Assembly (NCBI RefSeq): GCF_900109465.1
Contig: NZ_FOAZ01000004.1
Coordinates: 124,001 to 188,000 of the forward strand
Length of the DNA stretch: 64,000 bases
Direction: 5' to 3'
Source: Streptacidiphilus jiangxiensis
Lineage (GTDB): Bacteria; Actinomycetota; Actinomycetes; Streptomycetales; Streptomycetaceae
Position numbers and translations under genes: made by a program. Positions 37,142 through 46,538 of this stretch are shown here, in pieces. The first letter of the stretch is position 1. Each line of letters starts with the position of its first letter. Below the pieces are notes generated by a model. It searched no databases, was not told the DNA's origin, and saw nothing but the letters and a program-made list of their open reading frames with translations.

Positions 37142-38884
37142 ATGCCGCCGGTGCTGATGGACCGGGAGCCGTGGACCCTGGTGGTGATCGTGGTGCTGAC
37201 CGCGGTGTGCGGGGTCGTGGCCGTGCGGGCGGAGCAGGCCGGGGCGCACCCCGGCGGCTCGGACGGAAAGGATCGCTTCCAGGTCCTGCTGGGGCGGGTC
37301 GGTTGGCCGCTCGCGGCCGCGCTGGTCGGGGCCGCCGCGTACGCGGCGGTGCTGGCGATGCTGATGGACCTGCACCTGCCCGACAGCTCCGGTACGGAGA
37401 TCACGGTGGCGGGCTTCGGCGCGAGCGGCTTGCTCGCGTCGGCGCTGCTCGTGACGGGTCTGCTGGTGGCGGCCCTGCCGTCGCCCCCGCGGACGGCCGT
37501 GCGGTGGCAGCTGCCGGTGGTCGCGGTCGTGAGCTGCGAAGCGCTCCTGGTGTCCGGGCCGTTCACGATGCCGCAGGGCCGGACGCCGATGGACCTGGTG
37601 GTCGGCGGCACGAGTGGGCTCGTGCTCGCGCTGCTCGCCTGGTGGGGCCTGCTGTGGCTGACTCGCCCCCGAGCCGGCGGAGCCGCCGCCGGAGTCGGAG
37701 TCGGAGCCGCTGCCCGAGCCGGAGCGGCAGCTGGTTCCGGGGCCGTGCCCGGCCCCGGGCACGCGTTCGGGTACACGTTCAGCGCCGGGCGCTGGGCGTT
37801 GCTGCTGCCGGGCCTGGTGGCGATGGTCGGGGACGTGCTGGGGCTCGAACTGTGGGTGCCCGCGTCGCCTGCGAACGGGATGCTCGTGCCCGCCTTGGCA
37901 GAGCTCGTGGTGGGTCTGCTGGTCCTGGCGTGGGTCGGCGTCGTCGTCCGGCGGTGGCCGGGTCCGGCGGCGGACTTCGTGGCCCTGGCCCTGACCGGGG
38001 TCGGCGCCTACGGGATCGCCCAGGGGGCGTTCGGGCGGACGCTGGTCGTCGTGGGGACGTTCGGCTCTCCCGGCGACCTGATGCCGGTGCTCCCTGCGGG
38101 CTTCGGTCACAACGCGGCGGTCCTCGGCGGGATCCAGGGAGCGATGCTGCTGGCGCTCGGTCTCTGGCTGGTGCCGCGCACGGTGCTGCCGGACGTGCGG
38201 CGTCTGCTGGGGCGTGCGCCGGACCCGGCGCTGAGTGCGCGCGTCCAGGTGCTGACCGAGACGCGGGCGGAGGCCGTCAGCACGGCCGCCGCCGAGCTGC
38301 GGCGGATCGAACGGGACCTGCACGACGGCGCGCAGGGGCGGCTGGTCGCCATCGGGATGAACCTGCGGGTGGCCGAGGGGCTGCTCGCCGAGCGCCCGCA
38401 GGAGGCGGCGGCGCTGATCGTGGAGGCCCGCCACGCCTCCGCCGCCGCGCTGGAGGAGCTGCGCGACCTGGTCCGCGGGATCTACCCGCCGATGCTGGCC
38501 GACCGAGGGCTCGGGGAGGCGCTGCGGGCGCTGGCGCTGGACCTGCCGCTGCCCTGCGAGACCGAGATCGAACTGCCCGAGCGGCTGGACGCGCCGGTGG
38601 AGTCGGCGGTGTACTTCGCCGTGGCCGAGGTGGTGACCAACGCCGTGCGGCACGCGGAGGCGACGGGTCTGCGGATCCGGGCGGAGCTCTCGGACGGCCT
38701 GCTACGCGTCGAGGTGACCGACGACGGCGTGGGTGGAGCGGCCCCCGCGGCCCCCGCGGACCCCACGGCGGGCAGCGGACTGGCCGGGGTGGAACGGCGG
38801 TTGGCGGCGTTCGATGGCATTCTGGCGATCAGCAGCCCGCCCGGGGGGCCGACGATCGTGGTGATGGAGGTGCCATGCCCATAG
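37142..38884 (+). CDS. NarL-type sensor histidine kinase
   Basis: The protein of 580 residues has about eight transmembrane helices in its first 370 residues (for example WTLVVIVVLTAVCGVVAV, ALLVTGLLVAALPSPP and LLLPGLVAMVGDVLGLELWV). A HisKA_3 domain follows with the phospho-acceptor His in ERDLHDGAQGRLVAIGMNLR, then a HATPase_c domain (YFAVAEVVTNAVRHAEATG, GSGLAGVERRLAAFDG). An Ala/Gly/Val-rich loop near residue 185-210 links two helices. ATG 37142 follows AGAGGGGGC. The gene overlaps the response regulator gene by 10 nt. The signal is unknown. Confidence 0.87.
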   Translation: MPPVLMDREPWTLVVIVVLTAVCGVVAVRAEQAGAHPGGSDGKDRFQVLLGRVGWPLAAALVGAAAYAAVLAMLMDLHLPDSSGTEITVAGFGASGLLASALLVTGLLVAALPSPPRTAVRWQLPVVAVVSCEALLVSGPFTMPQGRTPMDLVVGGTSGLVLALLAWWGLLWLTRPRAGGAAAGVGVGAAARAGAAAGSGAVPGPGHAFGYTFSAGRWALLLPGLVAMVGDVLGLELWVPASPANGMLVPALAELVVGLLVLAWVGVVVRRWPGPAADFVALALTGVGAYGIAQGAFGRTLVVVGTFGSPGDLMPVLPAGFGHNAAVLGGIQGAMLLALGLWLVPRTVLPDVRRLLGRAPDPALSARVQVLTETRAEAVSTAAAELRRIERDLHDGAQGRLVAIGMNLRVAEGLLAERPQEAAALIVEARHASAAALEELRDLVRGIYPPMLADRGLGEALRALALDLPLPCETEIELPERLDAPVESAVYFAVAEVVTNAVRHAEATGLRIRAELSDGLLRVEVTDDGVGGAAPAAPADPTAGSGLAGVERRLAAFDGILAISSPPGGPTIVVMEVPCP

Positions 38885-39564
38885 GGCACGCCCGGCTGCC
38901 CGAAGGGCCGGTCCGGCTGGTCGTCGCGGAGGATCTCTACCTGTTGCGCGAGGGCCTGGTGCGGCTGCTCAAGGCGCGCGGCTTCGAGATCGCGGCGGCG
39001 ACCGACAGCGCGTCGGCCCTGCTGGACGCGCTGCTGGAACACCGGCCCGATCTCGCGATCGTGGACATCCGGCTGCCGCCGACCAACACCGACGACGGCC
39101 TGCGGGCGGCCCTCGCCGCGCGGGAGCGACTGCCCGGGCTGCCGATCCTGCTGCTGTCGCAGTACGTCGAGCCGGTGTACGCGCAGGAGCTGTTGGCCGA
39201 CCAGGAGGGCGGGGTCGGCTATCTGCTGAAGGACCGGGTCTTCTCCGACGACCAGTTCGTCGACGCGATCCGGACCGTCGTCGCCGGTGGCACGGTGATG
39301 GACCCGCAGGTGGTCACCAAGCTGCTGGGTCGCCGCAGCCGCAGCGAGCCGCTGGCCCGCCTGTCGGAGCGGGAGCGCCGGGTGCTCGAGCTGATGGCCG
39401 AGGGCCGGTCCAACAGCGCGATCGCGAACCGGCTGTTCGTCAGCGAGAAGGCCGTGTCCAAACACAGCACCAGCATCTTCACCAAGCTGGAGCTGGCGCC
39501 GTCCGACGACGACAACCGCCGGGTGCTGGCGGTGCTCGCCTACCTGATGGCGACCCCGAGGTAG
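38875..39564 (+). CDS. NarL/LuxR-type response regulator
   Basis: The protein of 229 residues has a receiver domain (RLVVAEDLYLLREGLVRLLK, phospho-acceptor Asp in LAIVDIRLPPTNTDDG, Lys in VGYLLKDRVF). A LuxR-type helix-turn-helix follows (LSERERRVLELMAEGRSNS, then SEKAVSKHSTSIFTKLEL). The start ATG 38875 lies inside the kinase gene (10-nt overlap) and has GGAGG 4 nt upstream, so translation is coupled. A strong hairpin follows the stop. Targets unknown. Confidence 0.9.
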   Translation: MPIGHARLPEGPVRLVVAEDLYLLREGLVRLLKARGFEIAAATDSASALLDALLEHRPDLAIVDIRLPPTNTDDGLRAALAARERLPGLPILLLSQYVEPVYAQELLADQEGGVGYLLKDRVFSDDQFVDAIRTVVAGGTVMDPQVVTKLLGRRSRSEPLARLSERERRVLELMAEGRSNSAIANRLFVSEKAVSKHSTSIFTKLELAPSDDDNRRVLAVLAYLMATPR

Positions 39565-39577
39565 CCGCGGGGCGCGA

Positions 39578-39609
39578 GAGGGCGGCAAGGCCGAGGCCTT
39601 GCCGCCCTC
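39578..39609. terminator. Bidirectional terminator
   Basis: A perfect 15-bp stem (39578-39592 with 39595-39609) lies between the convergent response regulator and parC genes. Confidence 0.85.
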
Positions 39610-39625
39610 CCTCGTCACGACCGGA

Positions 39626-42097
39626 TCAGGTCGCGGTCGCCACGCAGGTGATCTCCTTGGCCAGCGGGACACCGGAGCCGTCGCGGCGCGGGTCGCGGGC
39701 CGGGAGCTCGGCAGGGGATCCGTTGGCCGTGGCCGCACGGGCCGGGGTGGAGCCGGCCCAGGCGAAGACGAGCTTGTCCTCGCCCTTCAGGAAGCGCTGG
39801 CAGCGGACGCCGCCGGTGGCCCGGCCCTTGCGCGGGTACTGCTCGAACGGCGTGGCCTTGGCCGTGCCCTGGCCCATCCCGTCGAGCGCGTCCGTGGCGC
39901 CGGAGACGGTGACGACCACGGCGTCCTGGGCCGGGTCGACGGCCGTGAAGGAGAGCACCTTCGCATCGTCGGCGAGCTTGATGCCCGCCATGCCGCCCGC
40001 CGGGCGGCCCTGCGGGCGGACCTGGCCGGCCGGGTAGCGCAGCAGCTGCGCGTCGGAGGTGATGAAGACCAAGTCCTCCTCGCCGGTGCGCAGTTCGATG
40101 GCGCCGACGACGCGGTCGCCGTCCTTGAGGGCGATGATCTCGAACTCGTCCTTGTTGTCCGGCCAGTCGGGCACGACGCGCTTGACCACGCCTTGCTCGG
40201 TGCCGAGGGCGAGGCCGGGCGAGGACTCGTCGAGCGTGGTCAGCGCGAGGACGGACTCGCCGGTGTCGAGCTTGACGAACTCGGCGACCTTCGCGCCGCC
40301 CGCCAGCGCGGGGGTGTGCGCGCTGGGCGGCAGCTGCGGCAGGTCGATCACCGGCAGCCGCAGCACGCGGCCCGCGTCGGTGACGACGCCGATGTGGCCG
40401 CGGGCGGTGGCCGGGACCGCCGAGACGATCACGTCGTGCCGGGCGCGCTTGCCGTCGGAGCCGTCCGGGCCGTCCACGTCCGGAGCAGGAGCCTCGGCGT
40501 CGGCGGTGCGGGCCAGCAGGCCGGTGGAGGAGAGCAGCACCCGGCACGGGTCGTCCGCGACCTCCAGCGGAACGGCGGTGGTGGCCACCGAGCCGGCCTC
40601 CAGCAGCACGGTGCGCCGCTCGGTGCCGAACTTCTTCGCCACGGCGGCGAGTTCGTCGGAGACGAGCTTGCGCAGCACGGCGTCCGACTCGAGGATCTCG
40701 GTCAGCGCCGCGATCTCGGCGTTGAGCTTCTCCTGCTCCGCCTCCAGCTCGATCCGGTCGAACCGGGTGAGCCGGCGCAGCGGGGTGTCGAGGATGTAGG
40801 CGGTCTGCGTCTCGGACAGGCCGAAGCGCTCGATCAGGCGCTCCTTGGCCTGCCCCGAGTTGTCACTCGACCGGATGATCGAGATGACCTCGTCGATGTC
40901 GATGAGCGCGGTGAGCAGACCCTCGACCAGGTGCAACCGGTCCTGGCGCTTGCGGCGGCGGAAGTCGCTGCGTCGGCGGACCACCTCGAAGCGGTGGTCG
41001 ACGTAGACCTCGAGCAGCTCCTTCAGGCCCAGCGTCAGCGGCTGGCCGTCGACCAGGGCGACGTTGTTGATGCCGAAGGTCTCCTCCATCGGCGTCAGCT
41101 TGTAGAGCTGCTCCAACAGCGCCTCGGGCACGAAGCCGTTCTTGACCTCGATGACCAGACGCAGGCCGTGGGCACGGTCCGTCAGGTCCTTGACGTCGGC
41201 GATGCCCTGGATCTTCTTGGCGTTGACCAGATCCTTGATCTTGGCGATGACCTTCTCCGGGCCGACCGTGAACGGCAGCTCGGTGACGACCAGGCCCTTG
41301 CGGCGCGGGGTGACGTCCTCGACGGAGACCTTGGCGCGGATCTTGAACGTGCCGCGGCCGTTCTCGTAGGCGTCGCGGATGCCGTCCAGGCCGACGACCA
41401 GACCGCCGGTGGGCAGGTCGGGGCCGGGGACGAAGCGCATCAGCGCGTCGAGGTCCGCATTCGGGTAGCGGATCAGGTGGCGGGCGGCGGCGACGACCTC
41501 GGAGAGGTTGTGCGGCGGCATGTTGGTGGCCATGCCGACCGCGATGCCGGAGACGCCGTTGACGAGCAGGTTCGGGAAGGCGGAGGGGAGGACCTCCGGC
41601 TCCTGCTCGCTGCCGTCGTAGTTGGGCCGGAACTCGACGGTGTCCTCGTCGATCGTCTCGACCATGGCCATGGCGGCCTCGGTGAGCCGGGCCTCGGTGT
41701 AACGCATGGCGGCCGGCGGGTCGTCGTTGCCCAGCGAACCGAAGTTGCCGTGGCCGTCGATCAGCGGCAGCCGCATCGAGAACGGCTGGGCCATGCGCAC
41801 GAGGGTGTCGTAGATGGCGGTGTCGCCGTGCGGGTGCAGGCGGCCCATCACCTCGCCCACGACACGGGCGCTCTTGACGTGGCCGCGGTCGGGCCGCAGG
41901 CCCATTTCGTTGGCCTGGTAGAGGACACGCCGGTGGACGGGCTTGAGACCGTCCCTGGCGTCGGGGAGCGCCCGGGAGTAGATCACCGAGTAGGCGTACT
42001 CCAGGTAGGAGCTCTGCATCTCGTCCACCACGTCGACGTCGAGGATGCGCTCCTCGAAATCCTCTGGCGGAGGGGTCTGCGAACTGCGGCGGGCCAT
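39626..42097 (-). CDS. parC: DNA topoisomerase IV subunit A (ParC)
   Basis: The protein of 823 residues is the DNA-cleaving subunit of topoisomerase IV (GyrA2 in older Streptomyces naming). It has [20 protein letters not shown] near 33-52, the quinolone-resistance-determining region [18 protein letters not shown] near 88-105, and the catalytic Tyr133 in [10 protein letters not shown]. The coiled-coil tower and a C-terminal beta-pinwheel (from about 500) follow, with repeats such as [23 protein letters not shown] 42097 begins the conserved [10 protein letters not shown]; the frame is open further upstream but without a ribosome site. AGGGAG lies 11 nt upstream. It works with ParE (20222-22327). 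Confidence 0.93.
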   Translation of the reverse strand: MARRSSQTPPPEDFEERILDVDVVDEMQSSYLEYAYSVIYSRALPDARDGLKPVHRRVLYQANEMGLRPDRGHVKSARVVGEVMGRLHPHGDTAIYDTLVRMAQPFSMRLPLIDGHGNFGSLGNDDPPAAMRYTEARLTEAAMAMVETIDEDTVEFRPNYDGSEQEPEVLPSAFPNLLVNGVSGIAVGMATNMPPHNLSEVVAAARHLIRYPNADLDALMRFVPGPDLPTGGLVVGLDGIRDAYENGRGTFKIRAKVSVEDVTPRRKGLVVTELPFTVGPEKVIAKIKDLVNAKKIQGIADVKDLTDRAHGLRLVIEVKNGFVPEALLEQLYKLTPMEETFGINNVALVDGQPLTLGLKELLEVYVDHRFEVVRRRSDFRRRKRQDRLHLVEGLLTALIDIDEVISIIRSSDNSGQAKERLIERFGLSETQTAYILDTPLRRLTRFDRIELEAEQEKLNAEIAALTEILESDAVLRKLVSDELAAVAKKFGTERRTVLLEAGSVATTAVPLEVADDPCRVLLSSTGLLARTADAEAPAPDVDGPDGSDGKRARHDVIVSAVPATARGHIGVVTDAGRVLRLPVIDLPQLPPSAHTPALAGGAKVAEFVKLDTGESVLALTTLDESSPGLALGTEQGVVKRVVPDWPDNKDEFEIIALKDGDRVVGAIELRTGEEDLVFITSDAQLLRYPAGQVRPQGRPAGGMAGIKLADDAKVLSFTAVDPAQDAVVVTVSGATDALDGMGQGTAKATPFEQYPRKGRATGGVRCQRFLKGEDKLVFAWAGSTPARAATANGSPAELPARDPRRDGSGVPLAKEITCVATAT

Positions 42098-42305
42098 CGC
42101 GGCGGCGCTCCCTAGGACGGCATGCGCGCCTCCGGCGGAACCGGTCGGTGGGCATGGGTGGGCATGGTCGGGGACCATTCTGGACCAGCGGGGTGACAAA
42201 CCCGGCCACCGCGTCCCCTGCCGGTGCAGCACAATGGGGCTTTCGGGGGTTCATCACCCCGGACGACGAGTCTCGATCGTGTGCAGACCGGAAGGAACGA
42301 CGCGG

Positions 42306-43631
42306 ATGGCCCAAGGATTCACCATCAGCGAGCACACCCTGGCCAACGGGCTGAGGGTCGTGCTCTCCGAGGACCACCTCACCCCGGTCGCCGCGGTCTG
42401 CCTCTGGTACGACGTCGGCTCCCGCCACGAGGTGGAGGGGCGCACCGGGCTGGCCCACCTCTTCGAGCACCTGATGTTCCAGGGCTCGGCGCAGGTTTCC
42501 GGCAACGGCCACTTCGAGCTGGTGCAGGCGGCCGGCGGTTCGCTCAACGGGACCACCAGCTTCGAGCGCACCAACTACTTCGAGACCATGCCCGCGCACC
42601 AGCTGGAGCTGGCGCTGTGGCTGGAGGCCGACCGGATGGGCTCGCTGCTCGCCGCGCTCGACCAGGAGAGCCTCGACAACCAGCGCGCTGTCGTGAAGAA
42701 CGAGCGCCGCCAGCGCTACGACAACGTGCCCTACGGCACCGCCTTCGAGCGGCTGACGGCGATGGCGTTCCCCGACGGCCATCCCTACCACCACACGCCC
42801 ATCGGTTCGATGGAGGACCTGGACGCCGCCACCCTCGGCGACGCGCAGGACTTCTTCCGCACCTACTACGCGCCCAACAACGCGGTGCTGGCCGTGGTCG
42901 GCGACATCCACCCGGAGCAGACGTTCGCGTGGGTGGAGAAGTACTTCGGCTCGATCCCCGCCCACGACGGCAAGCGCCCGCCGCGCGACGGCGCCACCAT
43001 CGTGCGCCCCGCGGACGCGCCGATGCGCGAGCACGTCGTTGCCGAGGTCCCCTCGCGCGCCGTCATGCAGGCGTACCCGCTGCCGCTGGACGGCACCCGC
43101 CAGGCCGACGCGGCCGACCTGGCGCTGACCATCCTCGGCTCCGGCGAGTCCAGCCGCCTCTACAACCGCCTGGTCCGCCACGACCGTTCGGCCGTCACCG
43201 CCGGCTTCGGCCTGCTGCGCCTCGCGGGCGCGCCGTCGCTCGGCTGGCTCGACTCCAAGACCTCCGGCGAGGCGACGGTCGAGGCCGTCGAGGCCGCCAT
43301 CGACGAGGAGCTCGCCCGCTTCGCCGCCGAGGGCCCCACGGCCGCGGAGCTGGAGCGCGCGCAGGCGCAGATCGAGCGCGAGTGGCTCGACCGGCTCGAC
43401 ACCGTCGGCGGCCGCGCGGACGAACTGTGCCGTTACGCCGTCCTGTTCGGCGACCCGAAGCTCGCCGACACCGCCCTCGCCCGGGTGCTGGGCGTGACCG
43501 CGGAGGAGATCCAGGCGGTCGCCCAGAAGTACCTGACGCCGGACAACCGCGCGGTGCTGACGTACGAGCCGTCCGTCACCGCCCAGGACTCAGAAGGCCA
43601 GATCGACGAGGACGAGGAGGTGCAGGCATGA
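42306..43631 (+). CDS. M16 family metallopeptidase, catalytic subunit
   Basis: The protein of 441 residues is an M16 (pitrilysin/insulinase family) zinc peptidase of the small-subunit type. The inverted zinc motif is HLFEH at residues 51-55, with the third ligand Glu near 133 in the ERRQRYDN region. GRTGLAHLFEHLMFQGS and GGSLNGTTSFERTNYFET are typical. It degrades peptides inside or outside the cell; no signal peptide is seen. The gene overlaps the next one by ATGA. The second gene codes for an M16-like partner without the zinc site, so the active form is probably a heterodimer. Divergent from parC across 208 nt. Confidence 0.9.
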   Translation: MAQGFTISEHTLANGLRVVLSEDHLTPVAAVCLWYDVGSRHEVEGRTGLAHLFEHLMFQGSAQVSGNGHFELVQAAGGSLNGTTSFERTNYFETMPAHQLELALWLEADRMGSLLAALDQESLDNQRAVVKNERRQRYDNVPYGTAFERLTAMAFPDGHPYHHTPIGSMEDLDAATLGDAQDFFRTYYAPNNAVLAVVGDIHPEQTFAWVEKYFGSIPAHDGKRPPRDGATIVRPADAPMREHVVAEVPSRAVMQAYPLPLDGTRQADAADLALTILGSGESSRLYNRLVRHDRSAVTAGFGLLRLAGAPSLGWLDSKTSGEATVEAVEAAIDEELARFAAEGPTAAELERAQAQIEREWLDRLDTVGGRADELCRYAVLFGDPKLADTALARVLGVTAEEIQAVAQKYLTPDNRAVLTYEPSVTAQDSEGQIDEDEEVQA

Positions 43632-45013
43632 CCATCGCCTCCACCATGACCTTCCACCCGCGCCCCGAGCCGGGGCAGCCGACCCCGTGGAACTTCCCGG
43701 CGCCGACCCGCGCCACCCTGCCCAACGGCCTGACGGTGCTGCGCTGCGACCGTCCCGGCCAGGCGCTGGTCGCCGCCGAGCTGGTGCTGGACGTACCGCT
43801 CGCGGCCGAGCCGCGCGAGCAGGAGGGCGTCTCCACGATCCTGGCCCGGGCCTTCTCCGAGGGCACCGAGTCGCTGACGGCGGAGGAGTTCGCCGCGGAG
43901 CTGGAGCGCGCGGGCGCCAACCTGGACGCCCACGCCGACCACACCGTGCTGCGGGTCTCCCTGGAGGTCCCGGCATCGCGGTTGGAGCGCGGTCTCGCGC
44001 TGATGGCCGACGCGGTCCGCGCGCCGGCCTTCCCGGAGCACGAGATCGAGCGGCTGGTCGCCAACCGCCTCGACGAGATCGTCCACGAGCAGGCCAACCC
44101 GGCCCGCCGCGCCGCGATCGCCTTCTATGCGGAGCTGTTCGACGCCGCCGACCGCCTGTCGCGGCCGCGGTCCGGCAGCGCGGAGACGGTCGAGGCGATC
44201 GACCGCGCCGCGGTGACCTCGTTCTACGCCGCGCACGTGCGCCCCGCGACGGCCACCCTCGTCATCGTCGGCGACTTCTCCGCCGTCGACTTCGACGCGG
44301 TGCTGGCCGCCACGATCGGCCAGTGGACGGGGACTCCCGGCACCCACGCCGGCTTCGCGCCGGTGCACGGCGACGACACCGGCCGCGTCGTCATCGTCGA
44401 CCGCCCCGGCTCGGTGCAGACGCAGCTGCTGATCGGCCGGGTCGGCCCCGACCGCCACGACCCCTCCTGGGCGGCGCAGATCCTCGGCACGTACTGCCTG
44501 GGCGGCACGCTGACCTCCCGTCTGGACAGGGTCCTGCGCGAGGAGAAGGGCTACACCTACGGTGTCCGGGCCTTCGCCCAGCCGCTGCGCTCCGGCGCGG
44601 ACGGCTCGGGCCGGGCGCTGCTCGCCATCTCCGGCTCGGTGGACACCGAGTCCACCGCCCCTGCCCTGGCGGACACCTGGCAGATCCTGCGCACGCTCGC
44701 GGCGGAGGGCCTGACGGACGAGGAGCGCGACGTCGCGGTCCAGAACCTGGTCGGTGTGGCACCACTGCGCTACGAGACGGCGTCGGCCGTCTGCTCCACC
44801 CTGGCGGACCAGGTGGAGCAGGAGCTGCCGGACAACTACCAGGCCGAGGTCTACCGCGAGTTGGCCGAGACGACGACGGCCGCGGCCACCGCAGCCGTCG
44901 TCGCCGCGTTCCCCCCGGAGCGCCTGGTCGCGATCCTCGTCGGTGACGCTGCGACGATCGCCGCACCGCTGAAGGACCTGGGCCTGGGTGAGGTCACCGT
45001 CATCACGGCCTGA
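43628..45013 (+). CDS. M16 family peptidase-like subunit without zinc site
   Basis: The protein of 461 residues has the M16 fold. Where HxxEH should stand it reads GVSTILARAFSEGTESL, so it cannot bind catalytic zinc. It keeps the Arg/Tyr substrate-binding pair of inactive subunits (RLDRVLREEKGYTYGVRAFA). In two-subunit M16 peptidases the active subunit needs such a partner, and the 4-nt overlap with the active-subunit gene fits that stoichiometry. No signal peptide is seen. It ends just before an interspersed repeat element at 45019. Confidence 0.88.
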   Translation: MTIASTMTFHPRPEPGQPTPWNFPAPTRATLPNGLTVLRCDRPGQALVAAELVLDVPLAAEPREQEGVSTILARAFSEGTESLTAEEFAAELERAGANLDAHADHTVLRVSLEVPASRLERGLALMADAVRAPAFPEHEIERLVANRLDEIVHEQANPARRAAIAFYAELFDAADRLSRPRSGSAETVEAIDRAAVTSFYAAHVRPATATLVIVGDFSAVDFDAVLAATIGQWTGTPGTHAGFAPVHGDDTGRVVIVDRPGSVQTQLLIGRVGPDRHDPSWAAQILGTYCLGGTLTSRLDRVLREEKGYTYGVRAFAQPLRSGADGSGRALLAISGSVDTESTAPALADTWQILRTLAAEGLTDEERDVAVQNLVGVAPLRYETASAVCSTLADQVEQELPDNYQAEVYRELAETTTAAATAAVVAAFPPERLVAILVGDAATIAAPLKDLGLGEVTVITA

Positions 45014-45018
45014 TGGCC

Positions 45019-45147
45019 AGGGGCGCGGGGCTCTGCTGATGTGCGGCTCCGCCGCTCAGGCGCGAGCAACCACCGGCGTGCGGATGGCCCTGTTACTCGG
45101 GGACCATCTGCTCGTCGGTGGCCTGTCGCGCAGTTCCCCGCGCCCCC
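45019..45147. repeat. Streptomyces-type interspersed palindromic element
   Basis: A 129-nt element bounded by perfect 11-bp inverted repeats, GGGGCGCGGGG (45020-45030) and CCCCGCGCCCC (45136-45146). Inner sequences CTGATGTGCGGCTCCGCCGC and CGCGCAGTTCCCCGCGCC are, from memory, those of an abundant intergenic repeat family in streptomycetes. It covers the 3' end of the M16 operon region and runs into the MFS gene, whose last 18 or so codons lie within it. Confidence 0.7.
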
Positions 45148-46367
45148 GAGCGTGGTGCAGCCTCGGGACGTCCGCTCAGCACCCGCCAGCCCAACAGCGC
45201 GGTGAGCGCCAGGCACACGCCCGAGACGGAGAAGCCCGCCCGCGCGCCCAGGTGCTGGATCACCGCCGCCACCGCCACGCCCGTGAGTGGGACGGAGCCG
45301 GGGAGGGCCATCGACCACAGGCCCATGACGCGGCCGCGCATCTCCGGGGCGGAGCGCAGTTGGGCCAGGGTGTTGGCGGACGCGATGAACCAGATCGAGG
45401 TCAGGCCCGTCAGGGCCATCGCGGTGAAGGCCAGCGGGGTGGTTGGCGCCCACGCCGTCAGCAGGATCGACGCGCCCGTCGCCAGGGCAAGCGCGCGGAC
45501 CCTGCGGCCCGTCGGTTCCGGTGAGCCCGCCGCCAGCAGCGCGCCGGGGAGGCCGCCCACGCCGAACGCGGCCAGCAGCGCGCCGTAGCCGCCGCCACCG
45601 AGGTGCAGCGCGCGCTGGGCGAGCGTCGGCAGGGCGAGGTTCATCGTGAAGAGGATGCCGCTCGCCGCGGCCATCGGCAGCAGCACCCGCAGCAGCGGCG
45701 TCGACCAGGCGTAGCGCAGGCCGGCGCGGATCGCGCCCCGCTCCCGGGGCGGCCGCGCGGACGCGGGGACGGCACCGGGGACCCGGAGGCGGCGCAGCAC
45801 CAGCAGCGGGGCGACGAAGGCGGCAGCGTTCACCAGGAAGCACCAGGTCGCGCCGCCGGTGGCGAGCAGCGCTCCGCCGAGCGCGGGGCCCATGACGCGG
45901 GACGCGTTGAGGGCGACCTCCCACAGGCCCACCGCGCTGGCGACCGCGTCACGGCCGACCAAGTCGACGACCAGGACCTGGCGGGCGGGGCCGTCCACCG
46001 AGGAGACCACGCCGAAGAGCAGCGCCACGGCCATGATCACCCAGACGCCGAGGTGTCCGGTGGCGTTCAGCGCGGCGAGCAGTGCGCCGAGCGCGAGCAT
46101 CAGCGCCTGTGTGACGAGGAGCAGGCGCCGCCGGTCGTGTCGGTCGACGAGCGCTCCGGCCCAGGGGCCGAGCAGCAGCAGCGGACCCCAGGAGCAGATG
46201 GTGAACGCGCTGAGCCAGAACGCGTCCCCGGTCCGCTGGAGGATGACCCAGGACAGGGCCACGCTCTGTGTCATGCCCCCGGACGCGGACAGCACCTGGG
46301 CGCCGAACCACCACCGGAAGTCCCGTCGTCGCAGCGCGACGCCCACTGTGGCTAGCGTTTTCCGCAT
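45093..46367 (-). CDS. MFS transporter (EntS/MFS_3-like)
   Basis: The protein of 424 residues has 12 predicted membrane helices and fits the MFS_3 group, which includes the enterobactin exporter EntS and many multidrug pumps. Motif A-like loop 2-3 is WAGALVDRHDRRRLLLVTQA. The opening FRWWFGAQVLSASGGMTQSV is typical. Its C-terminal tail (about 30 residues, RSGARGTARQATDEQMVPE) is hydrophilic and is encoded by an interspersed repeat. GGGAGGG lies upstream of ATG 46367. It is divergent from a TetR gene with several palindromes between, so it is probably repressed by that regulator. Siderophore export is one possible role but is not shown. Confidence 0.82.
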   Translation of the reverse strand: MRKTLATVGVALRRRDFRWWFGAQVLSASGGMTQSVALSWVILQRTGDAFWLSAFTICSWGPLLLLGPWAGALVDRHDRRRLLLVTQALMLALGALLAALNATGHLGVWVIMAVALLFGVVSSVDGPARQVLVVDLVGRDAVASAVGLWEVALNASRVMGPALGGALLATGGATWCFLVNAAAFVAPLLVLRRLRVPGAVPASARPPRERGAIRAGLRYAWSTPLLRVLLPMAAASGILFTMNLALPTLAQRALHLGGGGYGALLAAFGVGGLPGALLAAGSPEPTGRRVRALALATGASILLTAWAPTTPLAFTAMALTGLTSIWFIASANTLAQLRSAPEMRGRVMGLWSMALPGSVPLTGVAVAAVIQHLGARAGFSVSGVCLALTALLGWRVLSGRPEAAPRSGARGTARQATDEQMVPE

Positions 46368-46424
46368 CGAGCCCTCCCCTGTTCCGCTCCCCAATTGGAC
46401 TAGACCTTAGCCTCTTCACAGAAG

Positions 46425-46440
46425 TGTGACGTAGGTCACA
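46425..46440. promoter_or_regulatory. CRP-like or TetR-type palindrome
   Basis: TGTGAC-GTAG-GTCACA is a perfect 6-bp-arm inverted repeat that also fits the CRP consensus (TGTGA-N6-TCACA). It lies 58 nt upstream of the minus-strand MFS start. Either Crp or the neighbouring TetR regulator could bind it. Confidence 0.5.
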
Positions 46441-46457
46441 TTCGATAGGGGCATTTC

Positions 46458-46515
46458 CGGGGAGCATCTCCCCGTTTAGCTGTTTGAATAGAAAGCGGGG
46501 ACAGCATCCCCGCTT
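46458..46515. promoter_or_regulatory. Two related inverted repeats
   Basis: CGGGGAG-CAT-CTCCCCG (46458-46474) and AAGCGGGGA-CAGCA-TCCCCGCTT (46493-46515) share a GGGGA...GCAT...CCCC core. Both are in the divergent region upstream of the TetR gene. The spacing and similarity suggest twin operators for that regulator; the second also could fold in the mRNA just before the ribosome site. Confidence 0.5.
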
Positions 46516-46538
46516 CTGCACCGGAGAAAGGAGTCGCC

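Noticed and set aside
39599..42115. Open frame of 838 codons on the plus strand opposite parC
   Set aside because: Antisense shadow of parC, same reasoning.
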